64,000 nt of DNA from Alistipes sp. ZOR0009. Lineage in GTDB: Bacteria > Bacteroidota > Bacteroidia > Bacteroidales > ZOR0009. The notes below the pieces were generated by a model. It ran no database searches, was not told the origin of the DNA, and worked only from the letters and a program-made list of their open reading frames with translations. The stretch is taken from assembly GCF_000798815.1 (NCBI RefSeq), contig NZ_JTLD01000121.1:1-64000 (forward strand), in the 5' to 3' direction. Within the stretch, counting starts at the first letter, position 1; every line of letters begins with the position of its first letter. A program made the position numbers and the translations under genes. Positions 8,836 through 17,307 of the stretch are shown in pieces.

Positions 8836-9957
8836 ATGCAGAAGTCGCTTTATTCACTTTCCCTACTTCTATGCTTTGCGGTGGTTGGCAAGGCGCAGCC
8901 GCTGCAGCTGCCACATCAGCCCGCAGGACTATCGGACACTACCGAGCTAAAGGTTAAGCTTCGAGGTTCGTCGTACTTCTACAACTACGAGTACTTTAAG
9001 CCATTTGCCAAAGGCTTTACGCAACCCGGCTTCTCGCTAGTTCCGACGGTGGAGGCCAACCTCGGAAATAAGCTGGTATTGGGCGGCGGCGTCCACCTAA
9101 AAAAGTATTGGGGCGATGCTCCTTTTGGCAAGGTTACGCCTGTGGTGTTTGCCCGATATGAGGCCTGCAAAAACTTCTTTGTACAGGTAGGAACCCTCGA
9201 AAATAGGGATGGCCATCTGCTCTCTACCATACTGTACAACCCGCTGCATGGGATTGACTTTCGTCAGGAGAATGGGCTGCAGCTGCGCTACTACGGCAAG
9301 CGTATGTTTGTGGATACGTGGGTTAGCTGGGAAAACTACATCCGCGAGGGCGACAACGACCAGGAGCGGCTTACCGCAGGCTTCTCCTTTTTGGGTAAGC
9401 TAACTTCCGACGAGAACCCTTGGGAGGTAAGCATCCCGGTGCAGTCGGTGTTTAAGCACATTGGCGGCCAAATTAACGACAAGGAGGATACCCTAAAAAA
9501 GGTGCGCACCTTGGCTAACCTCGGCGCGGGCCTGCAGGTTGCCTACCGTTTTGATGAAGGCAAAAGGCTGGGCGCGCTGGTGCAGGTGGTTAAGTTTAAC
9601 GACAACTACAACTTTAAGCCTTTTAAGGGGAATAGCGGTAACAAGGCCATTTCGGCTACGCTGTTTATGAAGAGCAAGTCGCTGGATATGCAGCTGGGCT
9701 ACCTGTACGGCAAGCGCTTCTTCACCATACTGGGCGACCCCATATACAACGATGTAACCTTCGACTATAACGTGATAGACTACACCCGCAGCCTGATATC
9801 GGCAACGGGCTCGTACTCGGCCACCCCATTTGCGGGCGTTCAGTTTCGGTTTGATGCAGGCGCCTACTACGACCCATCGTACACCGATTTAGACTACTAC
9901 TATGGAGCCGGCTTTATCTTCGACCTCAACGTTTTTGGAAGGCGTTTTAGCCGATAA
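8836..9957 (+). CDS. Predicted outer-membrane beta-barrel protein
   Basis: 373 residues with a signal peptide (hydrophobic 4-16, cleavage near GKA-Q, about residue 20). The rest alternates polar and aromatic residues in short strands such as KLRGSSYFYNYEYF and GFSFLGKL, ends in a strand with a penultimate arginine, and has no recognisable enzyme motif. I read it as an outer-membrane barrel of roughly 16-18 strands and cannot name the family. It is transcribed divergently from the DUF2723 operon and is followed by its own terminator, so it is monocistronic. Codon use is as GC-rich as its neighbours. Confidence 0.65.
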   Translation: MQKSLYSLSLLLCFAVVGKAQPLQLPHQPAGLSDTTELKVKLRGSSYFYNYEYFKPFAKGFTQPGFSLVPTVEANLGNKLVLGGGVHLKKYWGDAPFGKVTPVVFARYEACKNFFVQVGTLENRDGHLLSTILYNPLHGIDFRQENGLQLRYYGKRMFVDTWVSWENYIREGDNDQERLTAGFSFLGKLTSDENPWEVSIPVQSVFKHIGGQINDKEDTLKKVRTLANLGAGLQVAYRFDEGKRLGALVQVVKFNDNYNFKPFKGNSGNKAISATLFMKSKSLDMQLGYLYGKRFFTILGDPIYNDVTFDYNVIDYTRSLISATGSYSATPFAGVQFRFDAGAYYDPSYTDLDYYYGAGFIFDLNVFGRRFSR

Positions 9958-9965
9958 TCATCTAG

Positions 9966-10003
9966 CCACAAACCCTCTTTAGCTTCGGTTGTGGGGGTTT
10001 TTG
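9966..10003 (+). terminator. Terminator after the outer-membrane barrel gene
   Basis: CCACAAACC (9966-9974) pairs with GGTTGTGG (9987-9994) with one bulged A, and GGGTTTTTG follows. It starts 9 bp after the stop codon. Confidence 0.7.
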
Positions 10004-10017
10004 TACTAACAAAATGC

Positions 10018-10025
10018 TATCTTTG
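10018..10025 (+). promoter_or_regulatory. -7 element upstream of tyrS
   Basis: TATCTTTG is an exact match to TAnnTTTG, 37 bp upstream of the tyrS ATG. No -33 TTTG stands at the usual spacing; the closest, at 10000-10003, is only 14 bp away. Confidence 0.5.
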
Positions 10026-10062
10026 GCAGAATTTTACTAAAAGCTGATAAAAAATTTGCCCG

Positions 10063-11355
10063 ATGAACTTTATTGAAGAACTGACTTGGAGGGGCATGAT
10101 TCATGACATGATGCCCGGAACGGATGAGCTACTATCTAAAGAGATGGTAACCGCCTATGTGGGTATCGACCCAACTGCCGACTCGCTGCACATTGGTCAC
10201 CTGGTTGGCGTGATGATGCTTCGCCACCTACAGCGTACCGGCCACAAGCCGCTTGCTCTTATTGGTGGTGCAACAGGTATGATCGGCGACCCTTCAGGAA
10301 AGTCGATTGAGCGTAACCTGCTCGATGAGCCGACTCTCCGTCACAACCAAAACTGTATCAAGGAGCAGCTTTCTAAATTCCTTGACTTCGAGAGCGACGC
10401 ACCAAACCGCGCCGAGATTGTAAACAACTACGACTGGATGAAGGAATTCTCGTTCCTTGCGTTCATCCGCGATGTGGGTAAGCATATTACCGTAAACTAC
10501 ATGATGAGCAAAGACTCAGTGAAGAAGCGCATCACGGGCGAAGCGCGCGACGGGATGTCGTTCACCGAGTTTACCTATCAGCTTGTTCAGGGATACGACT
10601 TTTTATACCTAAACCAAAATAAGGGGTGCAAGCTCCAAATGGGCGGTTCCGATCAGTGGGGTAACATCACCACCGGTACCGAGCTAATTCGCCGCAAGAC
10701 AGGTGGCGAGGCTTTTGCCCTTACCTGTCCGCTTATTACCAAGGCCGATGGCGGTAAGTTTGGAAAGACCGAGAGCGGCAACGTGTGGCTGTCGAAGGCC
10801 TACACCTCGCCCTACAAGTTCTACCAATTCTGGCTTAACGTATCGGACGAGGATGCCGAGAAGTACCTCAAGATTTTCACCTTCATCAGCCGCGAGGAGT
10901 ACGAGCAGCTGGTGGCAGAGCACCGCGAGGCGCCTCACACCCGCATCCTTCAGAAGCGCCTGGCGCAGGAGGTAACCGTAATGGTACACTCCGAAGAGGA
11001 CTACAACGCCGCTGTTGAGGCGTCGCAAATCCTATTCGGAAACGCAACCGCCAACACCCTTGCCAAGCTCGACGAGGAAACCTTCCTTTCCGTATTCGAA
11101 GGCGTGCCTCAGTTCGAGGTAGAGAAGAGCGTGCTTGATGCGGGCGTTAACGTTATCGAGCTGCTGGCTACCAACACCTCCGTGTTCCCATCTAAAGGCG
11201 AAGCCCGTAAGATGATTCAGGGTGGTGGCGTAAGCATCAACAAGAATAAGGTGGAGGGCGTAGAGGCAACCGCTACCTCCGACATGCTGCTTAACGGCAA
11301 GTTCCTTTTGGTGCAACGCGGAAAGAAGAACTACTTTATCATCAAGGTGCAATAA
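10063..11355 (+). CDS. tyrS: Tyrosyl-tRNA synthetase
   Basis: 430 residues, normal for bacterial TyrRS. It attaches tyrosine to tRNA-Tyr in the cytoplasm. The class I HIGH motif is HIGH (43-46), and the KMSKS counterpart is KFGKT near residue 235, the variant typical of bacterial TyrRS. The tyrosine pocket includes [11 protein letters not shown] and GSDQWGNI. The C-terminal ~70 residues form an S4 RNA-binding domain ([18 protein letters not shown]). No T-box is expected in this phylum and none is seen. The gene is monocistronic, with a strong terminator downstream. Confidence 0.98.
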   Translation: MNFIEELTWRGMIHDMMPGTDELLSKEMVTAYVGIDPTADSLHIGHLVGVMMLRHLQRTGHKPLALIGGATGMIGDPSGKSIERNLLDEPTLRHNQNCIKEQLSKFLDFESDAPNRAEIVNNYDWMKEFSFLAFIRDVGKHITVNYMMSKDSVKKRITGEARDGMSFTEFTYQLVQGYDFLYLNQNKGCKLQMGGSDQWGNITTGTELIRRKTGGEAFALTCPLITKADGGKFGKTESGNVWLSKAYTSPYKFYQFWLNVSDEDAEKYLKIFTFISREEYEQLVAEHREAPHTRILQKRLAQEVTVMVHSEEDYNAAVEASQILFGNATANTLAKLDEETFLSVFEGVPQFEVEKSVLDAGVNVIELLATNTSVFPSKGEARKMIQGGGVSINKNKVEGVEATATSDMLLNGKFLLVQRGKKNYFIIKVQ

Positions 11356-11377
11356 CCTGCTGATGACACCGATATTG

Positions 11378-11414
11378 GGCAAGGCTATCCGTAAGGGTAG
11401 CCTTGCCTGCTTTT
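11378..11414 (+). terminator. tyrS terminator
   Basis: A perfect 10-bp stem, GGCAAGGCTA (11378-11387) with TAGCCTTGCC (11398-11407), is followed by TGCTTTT. It lies 22 bp after the tyrS stop codon. Confidence 0.8.
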
Positions 11415-11486
11415 GGTAGCTGGCATCTGTGGCTGGCAGCACGCGCAGCACCTGCCCGCATTTTTGTTGGCTTCATGCCGATTTAC

Positions 11487-11756
11487 GATTTCCCAAATGG
11501 GAAAAGGCACTCTGCTCCGCCGGGGAACGATTTCCCAGTTGGGAAAAGGCATCCAGCTCCGTTCGGGAACGATTTCCCGATTGGGAAAAGGCGTCCAGCT
11601 CCGTTCGGGAACGATTTCCCGATTGGGAAAAGGCGTCCAGCTCCGTTTGGGAACGATTTCCCGATTGGGAAAAGGCATCCAGCTTCGCTCGGGAACGATT
11701 TCCCAAATGGGAAAAGGCACGCAGCTCCGCTCGGGAACGATTTCCCAGTTGGGAAC
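11487..11756. repeat. Seven-copy 42-bp tandem array with inverted repeats
   Basis: Copies begin at 11487, 11529, 11571, 11613, 11655, 11697 and 11739, so the period is exactly 42 bp. Each contains TTTCCC-N4-GGGAAA, perfect in copies 1-6 and ending GGGAAC in copy 7. The arms are invariant while the four central bases change (AAAT, AGTT, GATT, GATT, GATT, AAAT, AGTT). A second, weaker palindrome of the GTTCGGGAAC type lies between them. Because 42 is a multiple of three and the unit lacks stops, several frames on both strands stay open; I do not regard these as genes. The rest of the tyrS-to-leader gap (11757-11970) shows nothing I can identify. Confidence 0.9.
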
Positions 11757-11972
11757 AGCCCTACAGCATCGCTAGGGCATGGTTTATGGTTTGGGAGCGG
11801 AGCAATCCCTACGCCTACCACTAAAACAGCGTCCTTTTAACCCTACGCGGCTACCTCTAAGTGGCGAGGTGAATCTTTGTAAATCCCCACATCATCAGAT
11901 ATTTTAGCTGCCCAGAGTCAACAACTTGCCCAAAAACATAAAAAAAGGGGGATCTTTTAGTTGGGGCAACGC

Positions 11973-11980
11973 TATATTTG
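11973..11980 (+). promoter_or_regulatory. -7 element of the biotin-operon leader
   Basis: TATATTTG matches TAnnTTTG exactly. The expected transcription start is about five bases downstream, at or next to the ATG at 11986, so the leader message may be leaderless. No clear -33 element is visible. I see no comparable element between here and bioB. Confidence 0.55.
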
Positions 11981-11985
11981 CCCCG

Positions 11986-12399
11986 ATGAAATTCGGAAGA
12001 TCGTCATACAACGGTTCGCTATGGTTTAAGCGCTGGTCGCGCCGCGCCGATGCCTCGTTTTTGAGCATTGGCAAGGTGGTGCACATCGGTCGCCTAAAGG
12101 TAGACATTTGCCGTTTGGCGATGCTCAAGAGTGGCGTTGTTGGGGCTACCCCCATGTCGGAGGTGCCGCTTACTGCTACCTCCGATGCCGAGGAGGAGGA
12201 TAAACCACGAATCCCCCTTTTGCTGGAGCAGCTGCTGTTGGCGCTACTCCCTGTACAGGTTAAAGCATCGGTTGCTGCGGCGTGCGATATCGCCGGCGGG
12301 GCTACCGCATATAATACTTATCCCACATCGAAAGGAGTAAAAAACCTTTGGATGTGGGATTTTTCGTTTTGTCAACAATTTAAAATCGAACAGATATGA
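11986..12399 (+). CDS. 137-residue leader ORF overlapping the bioB start
   Basis: The start is chosen at 11986, six bases past a perfect -7 element; upstream in-frame codons would lie in the promoter. The N-terminal part is basic and patterned (KRWSRR, then FLSIGKVVHIGRLKVDIC) and the middle is leucine-rich after an acidic stretch. From memory only, a similar RWSRK...F.S.G..V.IG.L pattern occurs at N-termini in vitamin-related TonB-receptor loci of Bacteroidota; I could not check this. The last 26 codons run through an intrinsic terminator (12322-12364), and the TGA stop at 12397-12399 overlaps the bioB ATG as ATGA. This fits translational coupling or attenuation of the biotin operon. The product could also be a real small protein, or the frame could be fortuitous. 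Confidence 0.5.
   Translation: MKFGRSSYNGSLWFKRWSRRADASFLSIGKVVHIGRLKVDICRLAMLKSGVVGATPMSEVPLTATSDAEEEDKPRIPLLLEQLLLALLPVQVKASVAAACDIAGGATAYNTYPTSKGVKNLWMWDFSFCQQFKIEQI
12322..12364 (+). terminator. Intrinsic terminator or attenuator just before bioB
   Basis: A 14-bp stem (12322-12335 with 12345-12358) with one internal mismatch has a loop of nine bases and is followed directly by ATTTTT. It ends 32 bp before the bioB ATG, and I see no promoter between. It therefore either ends a separate leader transcript or conditionally controls entry into bioBAFGCD. Confidence 0.85.
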
Positions 12400-13370
12400 T
12401 GACTGCCCAAGACGTGGCTGCGCTTAAGGAGCGCATTCTTAACGGCTACCTTGTTACCTCGGAGGAGGCGCTGGAGCTGCTTAAGGTGGAGGATAAGGAG
12501 CAACTTTACCAAATGGCCGACGACATCCGTCGCCACTTTTTGAAGAACGACTTCGAGATGTGCTCCATAATTAACGCCCGTTCGGGTCGTTGCCCCGAGG
12601 ACTGTAAGTGGTGCTCTCAGTCGGCACTGCACGACACCAACGTGGAGGTTTACCCGCTAATTGCCTCGCCCGTGGCGGTGGCACAGGCGCGCGATAACGC
12701 CAAGTATGGTGTGGCCAAATTCTCGCTGGTAACCAGCGGCCGAACCCTTTCGCAAACCGATGTCGATAAGTCTTGCCAGATATATAACGATATCCGTAAG
12801 GAGGTGGATATTCACCTTTGCGCCTCGATGGGCCTACTGAATAAGAAGCAGCTGCAGCAGCTGGCCGATGCGGGCGTGGAGCACTACCACTGCAACCTCG
12901 AAACCGCGCCATCGCACTTCAAGAATCTTTGTACCACGCATACCATCGAGGAGAAGAAGCAAACCATCCAGTGGGCTAAGGAAGCAGGGCTGGGCATCTG
13001 CTCTGGCGGAATTATTGGTATGGGCGAGAGCGAGGCGCAGCGCATCGAGTTTGCCTTTGCGCTTCGCGAGATTGGCGCGGAGTCTATCCCCGTAAACCTG
13101 CTAAACCCTATCGAGGGAACGCCCATGCACGGCACCGCCAAGCTATCAGACGAGGAGATCCTAACCACCTTTGCCATGTTCCGCATAATCAACCCAACGG
13201 CTAAGATTCGCTTTGCGGCTGGTAGGGCAGATATTTCGCACATGATGGAGAAGGCGCTAAAGTGCGGCATGAGCGCGGCATTGGTGGGCGATTTGCTTAC
13301 CACCCTTGGCTCTAGCGTTTCGGAAGATGTAAAAATGCTTACCGATCAGGGATACGATATTGTAAAATAG
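12396..13370 (+). CDS. bioB: Biotin synthase
   Basis: 324 residues. This radical-SAM enzyme inserts sulfur into dethiobiotin in the last step of biotin synthesis. The radical-SAM cysteines C66, C70 and C73 are present in GRCPEDCKWC; the binding region for the sacrificial cluster, including the NLETAPSHF and AGRAD segments, is also present. Two ATGs stand in tandem at 12396 and 12399; either could be used. The first overlaps the TGA of the leader ORF. The next gene, bioA, begins immediately after the stop codon, as expected for one co-transcribed pathway unit. Confidence 0.97.
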   Translation: MMTAQDVAALKERILNGYLVTSEEALELLKVEDKEQLYQMADDIRRHFLKNDFEMCSIINARSGRCPEDCKWCSQSALHDTNVEVYPLIASPVAVAQARDNAKYGVAKFSLVTSGRTLSQTDVDKSCQIYNDIRKEVDIHLCASMGLLNKKQLQQLADAGVEHYHCNLETAPSHFKNLCTTHTIEEKKQTIQWAKEAGLGICSGGIIGMGESEAQRIEFAFALREIGAESIPVNLLNPIEGTPMHGTAKLSDEEILTTFAMFRIINPTAKIRFAAGRADISHMMEKALKCGMSAALVGDLLTTLGSSVSEDVKMLTDQGYDIVK

Positions 13371-14678
13371 ATGAATTTCACATCGCAGCTAATGACAACA
13401 GAACAGCTACTCGAATACGACAAAAAGCATATCTGGCATCCCTACACCTCTATGATTAACCCGCTGCCCGTTTATCCGATGGCGCGCGCCAACGGGGTGT
13501 ACCTCGAGCTGGAGGATGGCCGCCAGCTAATTGATGGCATGTCGAGCTGGTGGGCGGTGATACATGGTTACAACCATCCGCATATCAACGCGGCCATCGA
13601 GCGGCAGCTAAAGGATATGTCGCACGTCATGTTTGGTGGCATTACCCACCGTCCAGCCGTGGAGCTGGCGCAGAAGCTGGTGGATATTACGCCCGACGGA
13701 TTGGAGCGCGTATTCTTTTCAGACTCCGGATCGGTGGCTGTAGAGGTGGCCATGAAGATGGCGCTTCAGTACCAAAACGCAAAGGGAAATCCACAGAAAA
13801 ACCAGCTGCTAACCATCCGCTCGGGCTACCACGGCGACACGTGGCATACCATGAGCGTCTGCGATCCCGATACGGGAATGCACACCATTTGGAACGGGCG
13901 CTTACCCATCCACTTTTTTGTTGATGCTCCCCAGGTGAAGTTTGGCCAGGAGTGGAATCCTTCCGATATAAAGCCCATGCGCGAGGCGCTGGAGGCGCAT
14001 CACCAAACGATTGGCGCCATAATTCTAGAGCCCGTTGTACAGGGAGCCGGAGGAATGCGCTTCTACTCTCCGCAGTACCTAAAGGAGGTGAAACTTCTGT
14101 GCGAGGAGTTTGGGGTGCTGCTCATCGCCGACGAGATAGCCACTGGCTTTGGTCGTAGCGGAAAGATGTTTGCCTGCGAGTGGGCGGGCATTACGCCCGA
14201 TATCATGTGCCTAGGTAAGGCCATCACTGGCGGATATATGAGCTTTGCCGCAACGCTAGCCACCGCCGAAGTGGCCGAAACCATATCGAAGGGGAACCCC
14301 AGCTGCTTTATGCACGGACCAACCTTTATGGCCAATCCGCTGGCTTGTGCTGCCGCCAACGCTTCGCTGGAGCTGCTAATGCAAAGCTCTCCTATCGGCA
14401 AGGTAAAGCAGATAGAGGCGCAGCTGGAGCGCGAGCTTGCCGTTGCGCGAACATTCGGTGGTGTTGCCGATGTGCGGGTGCTCGGAGCAATTGGTGTTAT
14501 AGAGATGAGGCAGCCGGTGGATATGGCAACCATTCAGCGCGAGTTTGTGGAGGCGGGTATCTGGGTTCGTCCATTTGGTAAGCTGGTTTACGTTATGCCG
14601 CCATTTATCATTACCCCAAGCGAGCTAAGCAGGCTAACTGCCGCGCTGATCGAGGTGGTTGGCCGCATAAAGAACTAA
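13371..14678 (+). CDS. bioA: Adenosylmethionine-8-amino-7-oxononanoate aminotransferase
   Basis: 435 residues. This fold-type I PLP aminotransferase converts KAPA to DAPA with S-adenosylmethionine as amino donor. Family features are HIWHPYTSM near the N-terminus, the [13 protein letters not shown] loop, [23 protein letters not shown] and the PLP lysine at about K283 in LGKAITGGY. The ATG at 13371 abuts the bioB stop; a second in-frame ATG at 13392 gives the more usual length for the family and may be the true start. It is the second gene of the biotin operon. Confidence 0.96.
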   Translation: MNFTSQLMTTEQLLEYDKKHIWHPYTSMINPLPVYPMARANGVYLELEDGRQLIDGMSSWWAVIHGYNHPHINAAIERQLKDMSHVMFGGITHRPAVELAQKLVDITPDGLERVFFSDSGSVAVEVAMKMALQYQNAKGNPQKNQLLTIRSGYHGDTWHTMSVCDPDTGMHTIWNGRLPIHFFVDAPQVKFGQEWNPSDIKPMREALEAHHQTIGAIILEPVVQGAGGMRFYSPQYLKEVKLLCEEFGVLLIADEIATGFGRSGKMFACEWAGITPDIMCLGKAITGGYMSFAATLATAEVAETISKGNPSCFMHGPTFMANPLACAAANASLELLMQSSPIGKVKQIEAQLERELAVARTFGGVADVRVLGAIGVIEMRQPVDMATIQREFVEAGIWVRPFGKLVYVMPPFIITPSELSRLTAALIEVVGRIKN

Positions 14679-14691
14679 ATATTTTTTTTGA

Positions 14692-15855
14692 ATGTCGGAT
14701 TACAACAGCATACTTAGCCAGCTCGAGGAGTCGGGAAACCTACGAAGGTTGCGCAATACGCGCAGCGAGGGGAAGTACATCTACCACGATGGACGAAAGT
14801 ACCTGAACCTATCGTCTAACGACTACCTTGGAGTGGCCTGCAACGCTAGCCTGCAAAAGAATTTCTTAGCCACGCTAGCCGATGAGACGGAGTTTCTTTT
14901 TGGCTCAACCTCGTCGCGGCTGCTTACGGGTAATGCGCCTTCGTATACCAGCCTCGAGCAGCATCTTGCCGCCATGTTTGGCCGGGAGGCTGCGCTGGTT
15001 TTCAATAGCGGCTATCATGCCAACATTGGGATACTTTCTGCGCTAACCAGCAAGCATGATCTGATACTGGCTGATAAGTATGTTCATGCTAGCATCATCG
15101 ACGGCCTACGCCTTTGTGATGCAAGGTGGGAGCGCTACCGTCATAACGATTTGGAGCATCTCGAAAAGCTTATTCTTAAGAATAGGGATCAGTACAAGCG
15201 CATCTTTATAGTTACCGAATCGGTATTTAGCATGGATGGCGATGTGGCCGATCTGGTAGCATTGTGTGATTTGAAGGAGAAGTATGGCGCTACCCTTTAC
15301 GTGGATGAGGCGCATGCCATAGGCGCAATGGGTGCGGTAGGTTTAGGTCTTTGCGAGGTTACGCAAACCACGCATCGCATCGACCTTATTGTAGGAACTT
15401 TCGGAAAGGCAATCGCCTCTCAGGGGGCTTATGTGGTGGCTAGTCGCGAGGTGGTAGACTATCTTATCAACACGCAACGCTCGCTCATATTCACTACCGC
15501 TCAGCCAAGCATTAATGTAAGGTGGACCGATTACGTTATGCGCCACATTGCATCAATGAAGGAGGATAGGGTAATGCTTGCTAAGCTAAGCAGTATGCTG
15601 CGGGGAGAATTGGAAAGGGATGGTTTAGAGACGAGAGGCTGCTCGCACATTGTGCCAGTTGTGGTGGGCGAAAATCATGCAGCCATATCGCTTGCGGAAA
15701 GGTTGCAGGAGAACGGCTTTTGGGCGTTACCCATTCGCTATCCAACCGTTCCTAAAGGCGAGGCTCGCATTCGTATCTCGTTAAATCCGCAAATAACCGA
15801 AGTAGAAGTACATCAAATTGTAAAAATAGCAGCCCAATGGAAGCAAAATGGCTAA
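14692..15855 (+). CDS. bioF: 8-amino-7-oxononanoate synthase
   Basis: 387 residues. This PLP-dependent alpha-oxoamine synthase joins pimeloyl-ACP and L-alanine to give KAPA. Diagnostic segments are LSSNDYLGVA, FGSTSSRLLTGN, FNSGYHANIG, VDEAHAIGAMG and the PLP lysine K239 in TFGKAIASQG. Glycine C-acetyltransferase is a close relative, but the position between bioA and bioG settles the role. It begins 13 bp after bioA and overlaps bioG by 19 bp. Confidence 0.96.
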   Translation: MSDYNSILSQLEESGNLRRLRNTRSEGKYIYHDGRKYLNLSSNDYLGVACNASLQKNFLATLADETEFLFGSTSSRLLTGNAPSYTSLEQHLAAMFGREAALVFNSGYHANIGILSALTSKHDLILADKYVHASIIDGLRLCDARWERYRHNDLEHLEKLILKNRDQYKRIFIVTESVFSMDGDVADLVALCDLKEKYGATLYVDEAHAIGAMGAVGLGLCEVTQTTHRIDLIVGTFGKAIASQGAYVVASREVVDYLINTQRSLIFTTAQPSINVRWTDYVMRHIASMKEDRVMLAKLSSMLRGELERDGLETRGCSHIVPVVVGENHAAISLAERLQENGFWALPIRYPTVPKGEARIRISLNPQITEVEVHQIVKIAAQWKQNG

Positions 15856-16511
15856 AGCGTGAAGGAGCATCAGAGCTCATCGTCTTCTTTTGTGGATGGG
15901 GCTTCGACGAGCATTGCGTGGCAAGGCTCGATGCCAACGGCTACGATGTGGTGGTTCTGTACGACTATCGAGATGGCACTTTTCCTTTAGAAAAGCATTT
16001 AGGCTACGAGCGGATAACGGTTGTGGCGTGGTCGTTTGGTGTGTGGGTGGCTGGAAAGGCAATCGAAGATGGACTTATTCTTCCGCACCAAGCTTTTGCC
16101 ATTAACGGAACCCTTAAACCCGTTGATGATTCGGAAGGAATTTCCCCCAAAATATTTGATAGTACGCTGGCTGGTCTTTCCGAGGCTGCTATCAGCAAGT
16201 TTAACATGCGAATTTGCGGTGGTGCGCGCCAAATGGCCGATTTTAAAGATCTAATGCCCACCCGAGACTTTAATGGACAATACGAGGAGCTGGCGCTTTT
16301 GGGCAAAAGGTTTGCCGAAGGGTGTCTGCTTAATAAAGATAGCTGGTCAAAGGCTCTTATCTCCACCAGCGATTTGATCTTCCCATACCAAAATATGAAA
16401 AATCACTGGGGAGATAGAGCTACGACTATCGACGGGGCGCACCTTTGCTTTGGAAAGGTTACCTCGTGGAATAATCTTATTAAACTAATTACGGGGCTTG
16501 AGCATGAATAA
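15837..16511 (+). CDS. bioG: Pimeloyl-ACP methyl ester esterase BioG
   Basis: 224 residues of the DUF452/BioG alpha/beta-hydrolase type, which replaces BioH in this operon type. It removes the methyl ester from pimeloyl-ACP methyl ester, ending the disguised chain elongation begun by BioC. Visible features are FFCGWGFDE (17-25), the nucleophile S66 in AWSFGVW, an aspartate in the ISTSDLIFP segment and a late histidine in DGAHLCFGK (near 202). It overlaps bioF by 19 bp at its start and bioC by 8 bp at its end, suggesting tight coupling. Confidence 0.93.
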   Translation: MEAKWLKREGASELIVFFCGWGFDEHCVARLDANGYDVVVLYDYRDGTFPLEKHLGYERITVVAWSFGVWVAGKAIEDGLILPHQAFAINGTLKPVDDSEGISPKIFDSTLAGLSEAAISKFNMRICGGARQMADFKDLMPTRDFNGQYEELALLGKRFAEGCLLNKDSWSKALISTSDLIFPYQNMKNHWGDRATTIDGAHLCFGKVTSWNNLIKLITGLEHE

Positions 16512-17259
16512 GGATGCCGTGAGAGAAGGATTTGCAGGGTGCTTTAACACCTACAGCACGGAGGCGGTGGCACAGCAGCAGATAGCCGTTAAGCTTGCCG
16601 AGCTGATGGAGCAACATGTGAAAGATGACCCTAAAGTTGCCGTTGAGGTTGGTTGTGGTTCTGGATTTTTGTCCGAGCAGCTGCTGCGTAGGTATTCCTC
16701 CTCCGAGTGGATTCATAATGACATAACCCCTTCGTCGGAAGCTTTTGTAAATCTAATATCCGAACGATATGCTGCCACCAACACCCGTTTCGTGGTTCAG
16801 GATGCCGAAAAGATGGAACTACCCGAAAGTATAAACCTTTTTGCTTCCTCTTCTGCTGTGCAGTGGTTTAACGATTTGGATGGGTACTTTGCCCGGCTCG
16901 CCAAATCGATGGTAGAGGGCGGGATTGTTGCAATTAGCACCTTTGGTCCAAAGAACTTAACTCAGATAAGAGATCTCACCGGGAATGGTCTCGACTATAT
17001 TACGCTTGAGCGGCTGAGGGAGATTGCTACTAAATATTTTGATATATGTGAGATGGAGCAGGAGGAAATCAACATTCACTTTGTTCAGCCAGTTGATGTA
17101 TTGCGCCATATAAAGCTCACGGGTGTAAACGGAGCCTTCCGCCAATGCTGGACAAAAGGGAAGCTTACTGCATTTAATCAGGGCTATGAGGCGTTTCGAA
17201 CTGAAGCGGGATACCCGTTAACTTACCATCCAATTTACTTAGTAGGAAAAAGACTATAA
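16504..17259 (+). CDS. bioC: Malonyl-ACP O-methyltransferase
   Basis: 251 residues from the ATG at 16504; an upstream TTG at 16498 would add only two residues and is less likely. BioC methylates malonyl-ACP so that fatty-acid synthase can build the pimeloyl chain. The SAM-binding motif is VAVEVGCGSGFLSEQLL (near 44-60), followed by the HNDITPSSEA acidic segment and QDAEKMELP. Length and N-terminal KDAVREGFAGCFNTYSTEA fit BioC rather than a generic methyltransferase. It overlaps the last 8 bp of bioG and is 48 bp from bioD. Confidence 0.93.
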   Translation: MNKDAVREGFAGCFNTYSTEAVAQQQIAVKLAELMEQHVKDDPKVAVEVGCGSGFLSEQLLRRYSSSEWIHNDITPSSEAFVNLISERYAATNTRFVVQDAEKMELPESINLFASSSAVQWFNDLDGYFARLAKSMVEGGIVAISTFGPKNLTQIRDLTGNGLDYITLERLREIATKYFDICEMEQEEINIHFVQPVDVLRHIKLTGVNGAFRQCWTKGKLTAFNQGYEAFRTEAGYPLTYHPIYLVGKRL

Positions 17260-17307
17260 CCTTGCGATGCAGGTTGCATCCAACCAATATAAAACAGTTA
17301 CTATCGG

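Noticed and set aside
10000-10025. Full tyrS promoter with -33 TTTG
   Set aside because: The TTTG is only 14 bp from the -7 element, below the usual 18-21 bp, so only the -7 element is called.
11487-11756. CRISPR array
   Set aside because: The whole 42-bp unit repeats; there are no unique spacers, no leader and no cas genes in the window.
11403-11840. Several overlapping open frames of 77-145 codons across the 42-bp array, on both strands
   Set aside because: The unit length is a multiple of three and the unit lacks stops, so open frames follow from the repeat itself. No frame has a promoter, start context or recognisable fold.
12369-12376. TTGTCAAC upstream of bioB as a BirA operator
   Set aside because: Only one half-site is present; no inverted partner stands about 14-15 bp away, and it lies within the last codons of the leader ORF.
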